From Skeletonema tropicum (Eukaryota > Bacillariophyta > Thalassiosirophyceae > Thalassiosirales > Thalassiosiraceae), in the NCBI GenBank assembly GCA_037178625.1, contig CM074127.1, positions 3,844,001 through 3,908,000 on the forward strand: a stretch of DNA of 64,000 bases, given 5' to 3'. Both the position numbers and the translations under genes were made by a program. Shown piece after piece: positions 40,938-51,544 of this stretch. A model generated the notes under the pieces. It was not told where the DNA came from. It searched no databases and saw only the letters and a list, made by a program, of their open reading frames with translations. The stretch's first letter is position 1. The number at the start of each line of letters is the position of its first letter.

Positions 40938-43330
40938 ATGGAAGATATAATGACAATAACCCCTTTGGGGTCTGGGCAAGGTGAGAAGAAGCAAGAGCAA
41001 GAAGCATAGATGAGAGATTGGGTCCAATAATATTCATCCGACGCATTTGATACATCCGCTAACTCAATTTCATCTCTTCACGCTCATAACTAATCATTTA
41101 AATCATAGAGGTCGGAAGATCATGTCATCTCCTAACATTCCGTGGCACAACAATTTTGTTAGATTGTGGTGTCCATCCTGGTTATGATGGAATTGCTGGC
41201 CTACCCTTTTTTGATAGGGTAGATCCAGAACAAGTAGATGTACTCCTCGTGACACACTTTCATTTAGATCATGCTGCAAGTTTGCCCTACTTTACAGAGA
41301 GGACAAAATTCAAGGGGAGAATATTCATGACACATCCGACAAAGGCGGTGATTCGGTTGTTATTGGGGGATTATCTAAGATTGATGACAATGAAGAAGGG
41401 TGCGGGTGGGGAATTAACGCAAGATGATGATGTGCTTTACACGGAAGCGGAACTTCAATCTTGCGTTGACAAAATTGAACTTATTGATTACCATCAAACG
41501 ATTGATCTCAATCTTCCATCCGGGCTCAAGTTTCATGCCCTGAATGCAGGTCACGTCCTTGGAGCTGCGATGTTTTTTATTGAGATTGGAGGGAGGTCGG
41601 TACTTTACACTGGAGATTATAGTATGGAGGAAGATCGACACTTGATGGCAGCAGAATTACCCAGGTACCACACATCTCCCGATGTACTCATTGTGGAAAG
41701 TACGTATGGAGTGCAGGTGCATGCAACCCGTGCAGAGCGTGAGGCAAGGTTTACAGGAACGATTGAGAGAATTGTTTCAGGGGGCGGAAGGTGCTTGATT
41801 CCCATGTTTGCGTTGGGACGAGCACAAGAGTTACTCCTAATATTGGATGAATACTGGAAGGATCATCCTCATCTTCAATCAATACCGATATACTATGCTT
41901 CAAAGATGGCCTCAAGAGCTTTGCGTGTCTATCAAACTTATGCGAATATGATGAACGCAAGGATACGCTCCCAAATGGATTTGGGCAACCCTTTTTCATT
42001 CTCGCACATTCGAAATTTGAAATCCATTGATATAAATACATTTGATGACCGTGGACCTTGCGTCGTCTTTGCTAGTCCAGGGATGTTGCAGAGTGGTGTC
42101 AGTCGACAACTATTTGATCGTTGGGCGAGTGATCCCAAGAATGGGTGTTTGATTGCAGGCTACGCTGTCGAACACACGTTAGCCAAGGAGATCATGAATC
42201 AACCAAAGGAAGTTGTGACAATGGAGGGGCGAAGGCAGCCACTTAATTGTGTGGTTGATTATGTATCTTTCTCAGCGCATGTCGACTTCGTTCAAAATAG
42301 GGACTTCATCACGTCTGTTGATCCAAGAAACATCATTTTGGTGCATGGGGCAAAGGAAGAAATGGGAAGGCTCAAAGGAGCGTTAATGTTGCAATATAAC
42401 AAGTTACCAGAGAACAAGCGACCAACAATTGCGATGCCGCCAAATGAAGTGGAGGTAAAACTTATCTTCACTCGACGTCGATCAGCAAAAGTTATGGGGT
42501 CACTTGCAGAGGCTCCTGCAGATGACAATGATGATCAAGTCGAGGAAAATAAAGCCAAAGCAGTAGTGGAGCCGCGTGAAGGGGACGCAGTGCGCGGGAT
42601 ACTGGTAACACAACAAAACTCTTCTAAAATTGTCGCGCCAGAGGATCTATCAACGTACACACCCCTTCGAGTTGGGTCAGTGTCGTCACGCTTGCATGTT
42701 CCTTTTGTTGGCAAGATTGAAACATTGAGAATGTTTTTGGGTGAGATGTTCCGCGACATTGAAGAAACAAAGGAGGATATTGAAGCAGATGAGGATAGAG
42801 TTGATGATGAGGGAATCGTAACATTCAGCATTGGAAGTCAAGTCAAAGTCATTGCTGGTAAAACCAAAGGCGTGGCCACAGTAGAATGGGACTGTAGCCC
42901 TGTCGGTGATGTTATTGCTGATTCTCTCGTTGCTCTCATTATGCATGCTCAGAGTAGTGCGGCATCTATTCGATTAACTGCACAACCGTGTCGTCATAGA
43001 GCGAAGAAAGCTCGAGAAGGTGATAAAGATAAGCAAACAACAGCAGAGGAGCATCTTCGTGCCGTGCACCAGGCACTGTCTGATCAGTTCTTGTCGGTAG
43101 AGGCTGCGTATGAAGCTACGAAGGGAACGTTTGAAGTAAAGCTCGATGCAAACGATAACGCATCAGAAGAAAGTGATGGTTTAGTCTGTACTGCGACTGT
43201 TGAATTTGAGAATATTTTAGATATGACTGCAAAAGTGACGGTTGAATGTGAAGACGAGAAGCTGGCTACCAATGTGAGAGGCTGTGTCCAAAACGTTGTT
43301 GCTGCCTCCGCCCCGATTGCAATTAATTGA
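40938..43330 (+). CDS. CPSF3: CPSF73 pre-mRNA 3'-end endonuclease
   Basis: Two exons: a 43-nt first exon 40938-40980 (MEDIMTITPLGSGQ + G) and 41109-43330, with a 128-bp GT-AG intron; the join restores GSGQEVGRSCHLLTFRGTTI, which matches the family N-terminus. 754 aa. The metallo-beta-lactamase motif HFHLDHA binds two zinc ions. The beta-CASP domain follows with SAHVDF as a conserved His site. The C-terminal domain (from about residue 490) is typical of CPSF73. It cuts pre-mRNA at the poly(A) site and histone pre-mRNA in the nucleus. The second exon alone lacks the first 32 residues and has no ATG at the right place, so the short exon is needed. Confidence 0.95.
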
Positions 43331-43790
43331 GCGAGCACAATACTATCGTTGGCATCTAGATGATAAGAAGTACATTCACATGCATAAATATATCCGAAAA
43401 ATGAACCCAACAACTCTTACATTTTTAGCTCACCCTCAATCGAAGAGTTTCGTCTTGCTGAAGTTCTACATTAATACCACACCATTTATGAAGTCCTTCA
43501 TTAACTTATCCGAAGATCGAGACGAAGCTGGGACGGTTCGATTGTCCCTCCTCCGTCCAAGTACTTCTATTCTTCGGAGATATCGAATAAAATAATCTAT
43601 CTACTAATGTATCAGCAAGAAAGAAGTGTATCTTTCATCTTTCGGCCCGATGCCTGTCCGTACTTCTAAAAGATCTTCACAGAAAGCAAAGCAAGGCGAC
43701 TGACACCGACGATGAGCGTGGAAGAGCAGTAGGTCAACAATTGATAGAACAATATAAACTTTATTTGACGCCGCAATAGCTTAATCCACC
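43331..43790. other. Intergenic region, no gene seen
   Basis: 460 bp between two plus-strand genes: CPSF73 3' UTR and the promoter of the GCK-domain gene. A 103-codon frame starting inside CPSF73 (43284-43595) is likely chance. Confidence 0.4.
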
Positions 43791-45378
43791 ATGTCGTCGG
43801 CAATAATAGCAGCTGCTGCTCGTCATGCTCGGCGTCTTCCAGTTATTTCACTTGGTTGTAGAGCCTTGGGTTCCAGTGCTCCAGCTGCAGCATCATCATC
43901 ATCTGGTGCCTACAACGCTCACAATACACGTGATTCGACCGCATTACTAACTCTTGCAGCTGCAACTTCCGTTGTAGCTGCATATTCCATATCATCGCTA
44001 GATAACAAAATCGCGTTCTGTGAAACAGCAACCGGTCCTGCCGATGTAATGGAAGACAGTGATGATATCGTGGTAGTCGAAGATGGAATGGATGCTGGAG
44101 CTGGAGTAGAAGATACATCATCGCCTGAATCACCAGCAGATGCTGGTCCAGCTGATGCGGAAGAAGATGACGAAGATGATCCATCGAATGACGAAGAGAC
44201 TTCGTGTAGCATATGTCTCATTAATCGGCAAGGCCCTTGTCGCAAATATTGGCTTAAATTTGAGCGTTGTATGAAAGAACATAGTGCAGAGAAGGAAAAG
44301 ACAATAGCAGAGGCAGAAAGCAAGGAAGCTGAGAGTGAAGAAGAATCAACAGATGATGCTATCTTAACAGAACAAGAACAAATTGAAAGAGAATGGGATG
44401 CATTCATGGAGAAGAGTATTCAGCCTGGGGAAGATGATGATGACTACGATGGTGAGTGAATTTGCGAACTCTGTTTTGTATCGAATACATTGCAATCTCC
44501 TCATCTTCATTTGTCATTTAATGCTCTTAGATGACGAAGATGATGATGATGAAGATGATGAGGAAGAAGATCAAGATAATGACGAAAATGAAAGTAGCGA
44601 GGAAGGTATTCCAGAACAAGAAGAAATGACTTTGGCAGAACAATGTGACAAATTCATGATGTGAGTGCATGCAAGAAGAATGTGTCAGTGTACATCAGTG
44701 TTTACTCTGGTATTGATCTTATTCATTACTCTACTCTTTAATTTTAGTCCCTGGATTGGTTGTATTCAGGAACATCGCAACATTTATAGCCTCATCTCCA
44801 ATGACTTTTACCAAAAAGACTACGTTGATCCATTGGAAGACGCTGTATTAGAAAGCAATCGACAACAATTCTCTAAAAGTGACGCTGAGATTGGAGAAAA
44901 TGATGGTTATGTCCTGAAATTCAATGGAGCTGAGGTTGACCTTGGAAATTGGAGAGAGCACGTTGAGGCCGACGCAGATTTAGATGGTGGAGATTTAGAT
45001 GAAGAGCAAACACCAATTCCACATGGAGACGAACCGCAACTTATCAATGCATATGCCAAGTTTCAGCTAACAGACCCAAAGAGTGGCGAACCAATCGAAG
45101 TGGCCTACATTAAAGATCAGCAGGGAAGACTGTTGGGGTTCGACTCGTTCACGAAACAGAAGTCAGCCGAAAATGAAGACAGCGATGCAGACGACGAAAG
45201 AAGCAATGAATCGAATGAGGGAGAGTGCACATTTCATCTCGTTCCTGGTGAGACAACCATTGTGAAGGCGTACGCAATCTATCGCGGACAAAGGGAAACT
45301 GATGATGGCAAAAGCACAAGAGAGGACAACCTTTACTTCACGAGTGAGATTCCTCTGCCTGGACAAAGTAAAAATTAA
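43791..45378 (+). CDS. GCK-domain (twin CX9C) mitochondrial protein
   Basis: Three exons: 43791-44451, 44531-44660, 44748-45378, all GT-AG, 473 aa. The N-terminus is a basic/Ala presequence (MSSAIIAAAARHARRLPVIS). The domain has SCSICLINRQGPC, then CRKYWLKFERC (C-x9-C) and, across the exon 2/3 junction, CDKFMIPWIGC (C-x9-C), the GCK/CHCH layout. Twin CX9C pairs are oxidised by Mia40/Erv1 in the mitochondrial intermembrane space. The two CX9C halves are split by ~90 acidic residues (DDEDDDDEDDEEEDQDND). The C-terminal ~200 residues are acidic with a beta-rich segment (AYAKFQLTDPKSGEPIEVAY). Role unknown; intermembrane-space location is inferred. Confidence 0.8.
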
Positions 45379-45452
45379 CAGGTATATAAGATGAAATATA
45401 AGCGCTGAACCTTCTACTTTATACATAAGTCTGTGAACACATCATCCGCAAG

Positions 45453-46688
45453 CTATTTTTCTTCCTTTGCTTCTCTAGCACGTTTTTCTGCAGCTGCAAG
45501 GGCCCGTTCTCTGACAGATAGCCCAGAGATATCACCATCAGTCGATGTACCTAAGCGATGTCCTTGCCCAATTCCTATACTGTCATCTTTCGTTTCGTGC
45601 ATCAAATCTTTGCCAAATCCAATCACAGCTGGTGCGACTAACTGTACTGGGAGACGGTGCTGTGCCATTTCACCGGCCAACTCTTTTAAAACCGATTGGC
45701 AAATATTATCCATAAGCTTTGACTTGGTCGGCGTATCTCTTCCATCACTGGGAAAGACAATCATATCCATAACGAGAGCCAATGATGCGGTCCGTTTGCC
45801 AGTTACAAATAACCCACCCAAAATCAAACAAGCATGTTTAAATAAGTATTCAACTCTCATCTGTCCAAAGTTAGTCCAGAATAGAGCATCGTGCTCTGAC
45901 ACCCAGTTGTGTGATAACTCATGGATTAGTGTCGATGCAAGCTCATTGTACGGTCTAAAGCCACTCAAATCATCAGTCCGTAACTTAATATCGATCCTCA
46001 ACCCATGATTTGTATTATAGCCTAGTAAACATGCACCCTCTTGTTGCTTCTTTTGCATAAGACGATCATCTATAGGATCCATCTCGCCCAAACAGCCCAC
46101 AACTAATTCTCTTGAAGTTAAAACTTGCACAACTCCAGGATCTGTAGCCAATTGTTCGAGCAATCGCCTTGCCTCAAAGGCATGTGGTGTTGATGATGTT
46201 GGTCGGGTTCCAAAAGATGCATCCTTACACTCCTCTAAGCGGCAAAACTTGTACTTTGGATGCTGACTGCCCAACTTTGGTCCCCAAAACGTAGAGGTTA
46301 CTCCACTATTACTCTTTGCCTTTGAGACTGATGATAACTTTTCTTCATCAAACCCTCTCATAAGCGGATCGGAACGCATGGAGTTCAGCGTTGCAATACC
46401 TGATGTCATTGTACCCATGACGATAACCTTGGTTCCACTCTTTGGAATTTTGACTCCCTCTGGAAATGCACGCTTGGAGCCTTCGTCATCGGCTGCCGCA
46501 GAGGAACCATCGTTGGTGGGCAACTTTTGTTGGGCAATGGTTTTGCCTTTAAAAATGAGCTTGAGAACAATATCGTCATCAATTTGCAATGATTCGCGGG
46601 CCAAATCAAGTAGAGCCGCTGAAGAGATACTCTCGGAGGCGGTGACCGTCTCCGACCTGCCCTTGAAGGAGAATTTGACTGTATTCAT
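45453..46688 (-). CDS. Ubiquitin-like/WLM-domain metalloprotease (Wss1-like)
   Basis: 411 aa, single exon. Residues 1-75 are a ubiquitin-like domain (VKFSFKGRSETVTASESISS, LKLIFKGKTI). The WLM domain holds LIHELSHNWVSEHDALFW: HExxH plus a third His (H-E-x2-H-x5-H), the zinc site of WLM/SprT-like peptidases. Yeast Wss1 cleaves DNA-protein crosslinks and acts on SUMO/ubiquitin-linked substrates; plant UBL-WLM proteins share this order. The C-terminal ~100 residues contain a helical region ending in an Ala/Arg/Lys-rich helix (ERALAAAEKRAREAKEEK), reminiscent of ubiquitin-interacting helices. Its stop lies 74 bp from that of the convergent GCK gene. The role in DNA-protein crosslink repair is inferred. 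Confidence 0.88.
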   Translation of the reverse strand: MNTVKFSFKGRSETVTASESISSAALLDLARESLQIDDDIVLKLIFKGKTIAQQKLPTNDGSSAAADDEGSKRAFPEGVKIPKSGTKVIVMGTMTSGIATLNSMRSDPLMRGFDEEKLSSVSKAKSNSGVTSTFWGPKLGSQHPKYKFCRLEECKDASFGTRPTSSTPHAFEARRLLEQLATDPGVVQVLTSRELVVGCLGEMDPIDDRLMQKKQQEGACLLGYNTNHGLRIDIKLRTDDLSGFRPYNELASTLIHELSHNWVSEHDALFWTNFGQMRVEYLFKHACLILGGLFVTGKRTASLALVMDMIVFPSDGRDTPTKSKLMDNICQSVLKELAGEMAQHRLPVQLVAPAVIGFGKDLMHETKDDSIGIGQGHRLGTSTDGDISGLSVRERALAAAEKRAREAKEEK

Positions 46689-47014
46689 TCCGATCGATGC
46701 TGCGATATATTATTATGTGCTGCTGATTATCATCGTTGAGCTCGTGCTTCGTGCTGCGTCGGCGTTTGGCGTTTTCATTTGAGAACATCGAAGAAAGCGA
46801 TAGATGCAAAAAAAGATGCGTGTCGTGGACTCTGACCGACCTCTGACACTGATCTTGCTTGCTTCTTGCTTCCTATCAGTTCCTATCGTACAGAAGATGA
46901 TAGCTATGTTATTGCTTTTGCGCTTGCAACTTGCAATGCAGCAGATGCTTTCACTGTTGTATATACAAAGTCTCCGCAGACAACGAGAGCATAACCATAA
47001 CCGACAACGTCAAC
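46689..47014. other. Divergent intergenic region, no gene seen
   Basis: 326 bp between the WLM gene (minus) and the Tyr-tail gene (plus). It contains CTTGCTTGCTTCTTGCTTCC (46854-46873), the reverse complement of CAAG-rich stretches seen elsewhere. Confidence 0.4.
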
Positions 47015-47803
47015 ATGGAGATGATAAGAAGTGAACATACGGAAGAGAATGAGGCCTTGATATCGCCATCACCTTTTGATTCTGTGGAAGAGCGCGAGTT
47101 CCTAAGTTCTGCTGTGCAACTCACTGTACCCACAGCTGTACCGATTGATGACGCCTTTCAAAATAATGTATCTCCCGCTGTCGTGGCGGTTGCTGCTCCT
47201 ATTAGTAGTGCAGTGATGGATTCGGCATCAGCAACAGCAAGTACTACTGCGACAAGTGCAGCATCATCTGCTACTGCTGCAAAGAAAGAGGAAGAAGATT
47301 CAGAATCAATAGACGACGATGACATTATTGTCGAACCCGAACCCGATGGTGCCACCAACATATCGCATCTACCAGCTGCTCATGCAATTCCATCTGCGGG
47401 ATCGTTAGTTCAGCAACAACACACGGCGTCGGGACAATTGAGAGCTGCAAATGTCAGAGGAATTTTATCTAGTGAGGACGAAGTTGCTGCAATTGCAAGA
47501 GCTCACAGAGGTATTCCTGAAATGCAGCGTGATGCTGATGAAGCATTCAAAGCTGCCAACATTGCTGCTCTTGGGAAGAAAGGGATGAAAGATGAAGGTC
47601 TTGCTGTGGATCATATGATACATCACTTGAATACCAAGTGCAGTCTTAATGAGAAAGCAACGAAAGAGGATGAGGACAATAGCCTGTATGGCACCACTCA
47701 TGCAAATGGTAACCGTGGTGGCTACGAGGTCAAAAAATATGAGACATCCGAATATACTACATCAGACTACCAAATTTCGGAGTACAAGAGCGTATATGAC
47801 TAA
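47015..47803 (+). CDS. Disordered protein with repetitive Tyr tail; unknown function
   Basis: 262 aa from the ATG at 47015 (CAACATGG context); the frame is open upstream to 46931, but that part reads as untranslated leader. The first ~130 residues are Ser/Ala/Thr-rich and acidic. A more ordered block (about 150-215) has LRAANVRGILSSEDEVAAIA, GIPEMQRDADEAFKAANIAA and GLAVDHMIHHLN. The last ~25 residues are a Tyr-spaced tail (KYETSEYTTSDYQISEYK), about every five residues. No transmembrane segment or known domain. Function unknown. Confidence 0.6.
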   Translation: MEMIRSEHTEENEALISPSPFDSVEEREFLSSAVQLTVPTAVPIDDAFQNNVSPAVVAVAAPISSAVMDSASATASTTATSAASSATAAKKEEEDSESIDDDDIIVEPEPDGATNISHLPAAHAIPSAGSLVQQQHTASGQLRAANVRGILSSEDEVAAIARAHRGIPEMQRDADEAFKAANIAALGKKGMKDEGLAVDHMIHHLNTKCSLNEKATKEDEDNSLYGTTHANGNRGGYEVKKYETSEYTTSDYQISEYKSVYD

Positions 47804-47901
47804 ACAATGAACCCTAATTAGAACATCTCACACTATTTGTGAGTTAAAACAAACCAATGACAGCTTCAACCAGCCTGCAATGCAAGTGCTTCCAATAATG
47901 A

Positions 47902-49955
47902 TCAGAATAAACCAATAACAGCTCCAGTCTCAGTATCAATATCCACATCATAAAATCCTGGACGAGTTGGAAGTCCAGGGATCGTCATGATGTCTCCACA
48001 AATTGGATACAAAAATCCAGCTCCGACACAACTGCGGATTTCTCTCACAAAGATGCGAAAACCAGTGGGAACTCCTTTCGCGGCAGCATCGCAACTGAAG
48101 GAATACTGAGTCTTTGCAATGCAAACTGTTTCATAATAGTGTAGGATGTAGAATGCAATAATGAGTAATTGTTTGTAAATGTAAAACATGCATGTAAAGA
48201 TATATCATTGTACTTACTTGGCAACTTTCCAAAGCCAGAACTTTCGTACTGATCCATTTGCTGCTCAGCCGCATCCGAAAAGTCAACTCCATCAGCGCCG
48301 TAGATTTCCTTGCTGATAATTTCAATCTTTGTGCGAATGGGCAAGTCCAAATCGTAGAGATAACGGAAGTCCTCACTCTTGCCAGCCTCACACGCGGCAA
48401 TGACTGCGCGGCCAAGTGCTTCGGCACCCTTGCCTCCTTCTGCCCAATGGTTACTGACAACCGCATCATAGGCTCCAGCATCCATACTTGCTTTTCGGAT
48501 AGCTTCCATTTCTGCCGCAGTGTCAGACTTGAATTGGTTGATAGCAACAACAGCTTGCACGCCGAACTTCTTTGCATTCTCAATGTGCTTGCACAAGTTG
48601 GCACAACCTTTCACAACCAAGGGGATGTTCTCTTCGGTGTATTCCTTGGCAAGAGGCTTTCCCGCACTGACCGGAGGGCCACCGCCATGCATTTTTAGTG
48701 CACGCACAGTAGCAACAATGACCGCACACTTGGGTTTGAGGCCTGATTCACGGCATTTAATGTTGAAAAACTTTTCCATTCCTATGTCAGCACCGAAGCC
48801 AGCTTCTGTGACGACGTAGCCATCCTCTCCAGCAAGTTTCAATGCCAATCTATCCGCAACAATACTAGAGTTTCCAATAGCAATGTTCGCGAACGGACCT
48901 GCATGAACCATGACGGGGGTCCTCTCAACAGTTTGCATCATGGTAGGCAAGAGAGCGTCCTTCATTAACACAGTCAACGCACCTCCACAACCCAAATCAT
49001 CTGCAGTAATGGGTTCTCCAGATTTGGAATAACCAACAACCATGCTTCCCAGCTTCTCACGGAGATCTGGGAGATCCTTCGCCAATGCAAGAACCGCCAT
49101 TATTTCTGATGCCACAGTGATATCGAACCCTGTTTCTCGACTGTGCTGCTCACGAGGAGTCTCTCCTTTGACTGTACCTCGTGGTTGTATCGTTTCTTTG
49201 GATCCACAACCGACAGTAACTCCGCGCAAATGACGATCACATGTATCAAGAACTCTTTGCCACGTAATAGTCGACTTATCAAAATCCAACCTTGCAAACT
49301 TGGATCGCTCCTCGGCAGTTAGATCTTCCGGTGATTTGTTAGTGTCGATGCCCAATTTTGCCAGACGCTTTTTCATTATGGCATTAAATGGTTTGCCATT
49401 TGCTAGGCACAGTCTTTTATATAATGCTTCATCACTCTGTGAATCTTCATGGAACATACGTGTATCAATTGCCGCTGCCAAGAGGTTGTTCGCTGCAGTA
49501 ATAGCGTGGATATCTCCAGTCAAGTGTAGATTGAATTCTTCCATTGGAACAACTTGGGCGTATCCTCCTCCAGCTGCACCTCCCTTGATGCCAAATGTTG
49601 GTCCCTGACTCGGTTGACGAATACATGCGAAACTTTTCTTCTTCAGGATTGCACCTAACGCTTGAGCGAGACCAATCGTCGTAGTTGATTTGCCCTCTCC
49701 AAGAGGTGTAGGGTTGATACCCGTGCACACAATGTAGTTTCCATCTGGTTGGTCGGAGAGGCGGTCAAGAGTCGTTTTCAAATGGATTTTCGCTTTCGCG
49801 ATGCCCCATGGAATCACTTCTTCAGGGAGCAGACCTGCCTCTCGTGCCACATCTTCAATTGGAAGTAAGCCGACCTCATTGACGATATCTTGACTTACTT
49901 CGATATCGCTTGGGACAGGGGTCTTGGGCTGCAGCTTGGGGTGGTTTCCTTCCAT
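47902..49955 (-). CDS. Formate-tetrahydrofolate ligase (10-formyl-THF synthetase)
   Basis: Two exons, 49955-48218 and 48125-47902, with a 92-bp GT-AG intron; the join [14 protein letters not shown] is in frame, 653 aa. It is the monofunctional synthetase domain: the ATP loop [12 protein letters not shown], the [20 protein letters not shown] block, [19 protein letters not shown], and the C-terminal [20 protein letters not shown] are diagnostic. It ligates formate to tetrahydrofolate with ATP, feeding one-carbon units to purine and formyl-methionine synthesis. No targeting peptide is evident, so it is probably cytosolic. Length is as expected for the monofunctional form (~560-640 aa). Without the intron the last exon, which carries the invariant C-terminus, is lost. 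Confidence 0.96.
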
Positions 49956-50430
49956 CGTGTCAAATTGCCTGCACTATCAATGAGGAAAATTTTGTAGTAG
50001 CTTGAGCGTGTCATGATGACGTTGCACTTTGCCAAAGATCCAGGCCAGATCTTTGATTCATTTTTTCTTTCACTTCTCCACAGCGAGAGAGGAGGGAAGA
50101 AAGCGAGTAACACATTCATCGTTGAACTCGGCTCCTGCCTGGCAAATGGAGACTGAGAATAGCTGGGGAGCATGTACTATTTAGAGAAACAAGTGATCAT
50201 GATATTATGTATTAGAGGGATAATAATGATTAATGTTGATGTTGCTTGGAGGAAGAGCCTTGTTTTGGGAAGCCTTTTCATAACATCTGAAACTCTTGCC
50301 TCTTGCTGAAACAGAAAATAATTTACACTTAATTATGAACTAGACACTATTGTGATGGTTTAGGGGAGTGTCACAACCTCTATTCATCCCACCAAATACA
50401 AAATATTAGTTGAAATAAATATCAGTATCT
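49956..50430. other. Intergenic region with a small hairpin, no gene seen
   Basis: 475 bp between two minus-strand genes: the FTHFS promoter/5' leader and the bromodomain gene's 3' end. CAAAGATC (50033-50040) and GATCTTTG (50048-50055) can pair with a 7-nt loop, 78 bp upstream of the FTHFS ATG. Confidence 0.4.
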
Positions 50431-51282
50431 CTACGTCTTCACTTTCTTCTTCTTTGTCGCATCTTCAGTCAGCAGCTCGTCACTCCAAGGACCGCGACCA
50501 CGCCCAGAAACTTGCTCTTTGACGTAGACATCAAGCTCCCCAAAGATTTGGGACGGGATAGCATCAATATCAATTTCAATTTGAGAGCCCCCATCAAATT
50601 CATCAAGTGCGTAGTTGTGTCTTTTTGTCATTTGTTGCGCATCCGATCGAAGTTGATCTTTGGGTGGTTCCTCTAAAGCTTCGGGACATTTCTCATCGAT
50701 TACCGAAAGAACATGCCCTAATTCCATTCCCGATAATCTTTGCAATCGCGCTGCAAATCGTGTCTTTACATCCAGTGGTATAATTCCCTTGGGATCAAAT
50801 GATTTTTTATCCGACTTGTGTTTCTTACTGGCCGATGATGAATTTGGCACGGGTGAAGTTCGAGCTTTTTTCTTTGCAGAAGGAGCCGCTTGTGCAGCTA
50901 TATTGCCGCAGATGACATCCTCCCCAAATTCATCGACTAACTTTTGGAATCGTTCTTCGAATCTTTTACTGTAGGAGTCTCCCAGCCGGTAGAAATCAGA
51001 ACCATCAGCGTTGTAGGTCATACAATTTTTCCACACTAACCGTACGTCATCAGCGCATTCAGCTGCATCATTGTATTTGCCTTTCTCCAGTTTTCGTTTG
51101 ATGGTTCCAAGATCCATCATCTTCTTGATAATCTTCGGATAGTCATAGAGTTCGAGAGCCTTCCAATCTACCGGCTCCCGAAACGGTTCGCAGTCGGCAC
51201 GTGCACTGAGATTGTTCACAATTTTCGCCATTTTTCGGAGAGATTCTGCAATCTCGCCGGCGTCTCTGCCACCTTCAGCCAT
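50431..51282 (-). CDS. Small bromodomain-NET protein
   Basis: 283 aa from the ATG at 51282; a further 37 residues of open frame upstream start with a hydrophobic run that does not fit a nuclear protein. The bromodomain occupies about residues 10-120 (ALELYDYPKIIKKMMDLGTI, and NCMTYNADGSDFY with the acetyl-lysine-binding Asn). A basic linker (KKKARTSPV, KKHKSDKKS) precedes a NET domain (LDVKTRFAARLQRLSGMELG, to about residue 260). It ends with a basic TKKKKVK tail that could be a nuclear signal. This single-bromodomain plus NET layout matches plant GTE and protist BDF proteins, which read acetyl-histone marks. It is a distinct gene from the larger bromodomain protein at 19586-23913. Confidence 0.88.
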   Translation of the reverse strand: MAEGGRDAGEIAESLRKMAKIVNNLSARADCEPFREPVDWKALELYDYPKIIKKMMDLGTIKRKLEKGKYNDAAECADDVRLVWKNCMTYNADGSDFYRLGDSYSKRFEERFQKLVDEFGEDVICGNIAAQAAPSAKKKARTSPVPNSSSASKKHKSDKKSFDPKGIIPLDVKTRFAARLQRLSGMELGHVLSVIDEKCPEALEEPPKDQLRSDAQQMTKRHNYALDEFDGGSQIEIDIDAIPSQIFGELDVYVKEQVSGRGRGPWSDELLTEDATKKKKVKT

Positions 51283-51539
51283 TTTATTGGTGTTTCTGGG
51301 AGTGTAAAGTAGATGCTGGCAAGCAACAACCAAGTAAAATAATATTGTTGCGATGAATAATAATATGATGTACTCTGTAGTCTTCGTCGTCAATTTTAGG
51401 ATATTTGGTACGCACGCTGGTTCCTAGAGTGGGGCAGTCAATGGGATGTTGGATGATTGCGGAATCGACCTTGATTGTGGACGATTGTGAGCTACTCCAG
51501 CATAAAGTAGAATCTTCTGTACAATTATTTTCTACTCAA
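51283..51539. other. Promoter side of the bromodomain gene
   Basis: 257 bp between the bromodomain start and the first recognisable satellite-like sequence. A GATTGTGGAC word occurs twice (near 51470 and 51543). No gene seen. Confidence 0.35.
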
Positions 51540-51544
51540 CGATG

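Noticed and set aside
43284..43595. 103-codon frame after CPSF73
   Set aside because: It begins inside CPSF73 in another frame and has no recognisable content.
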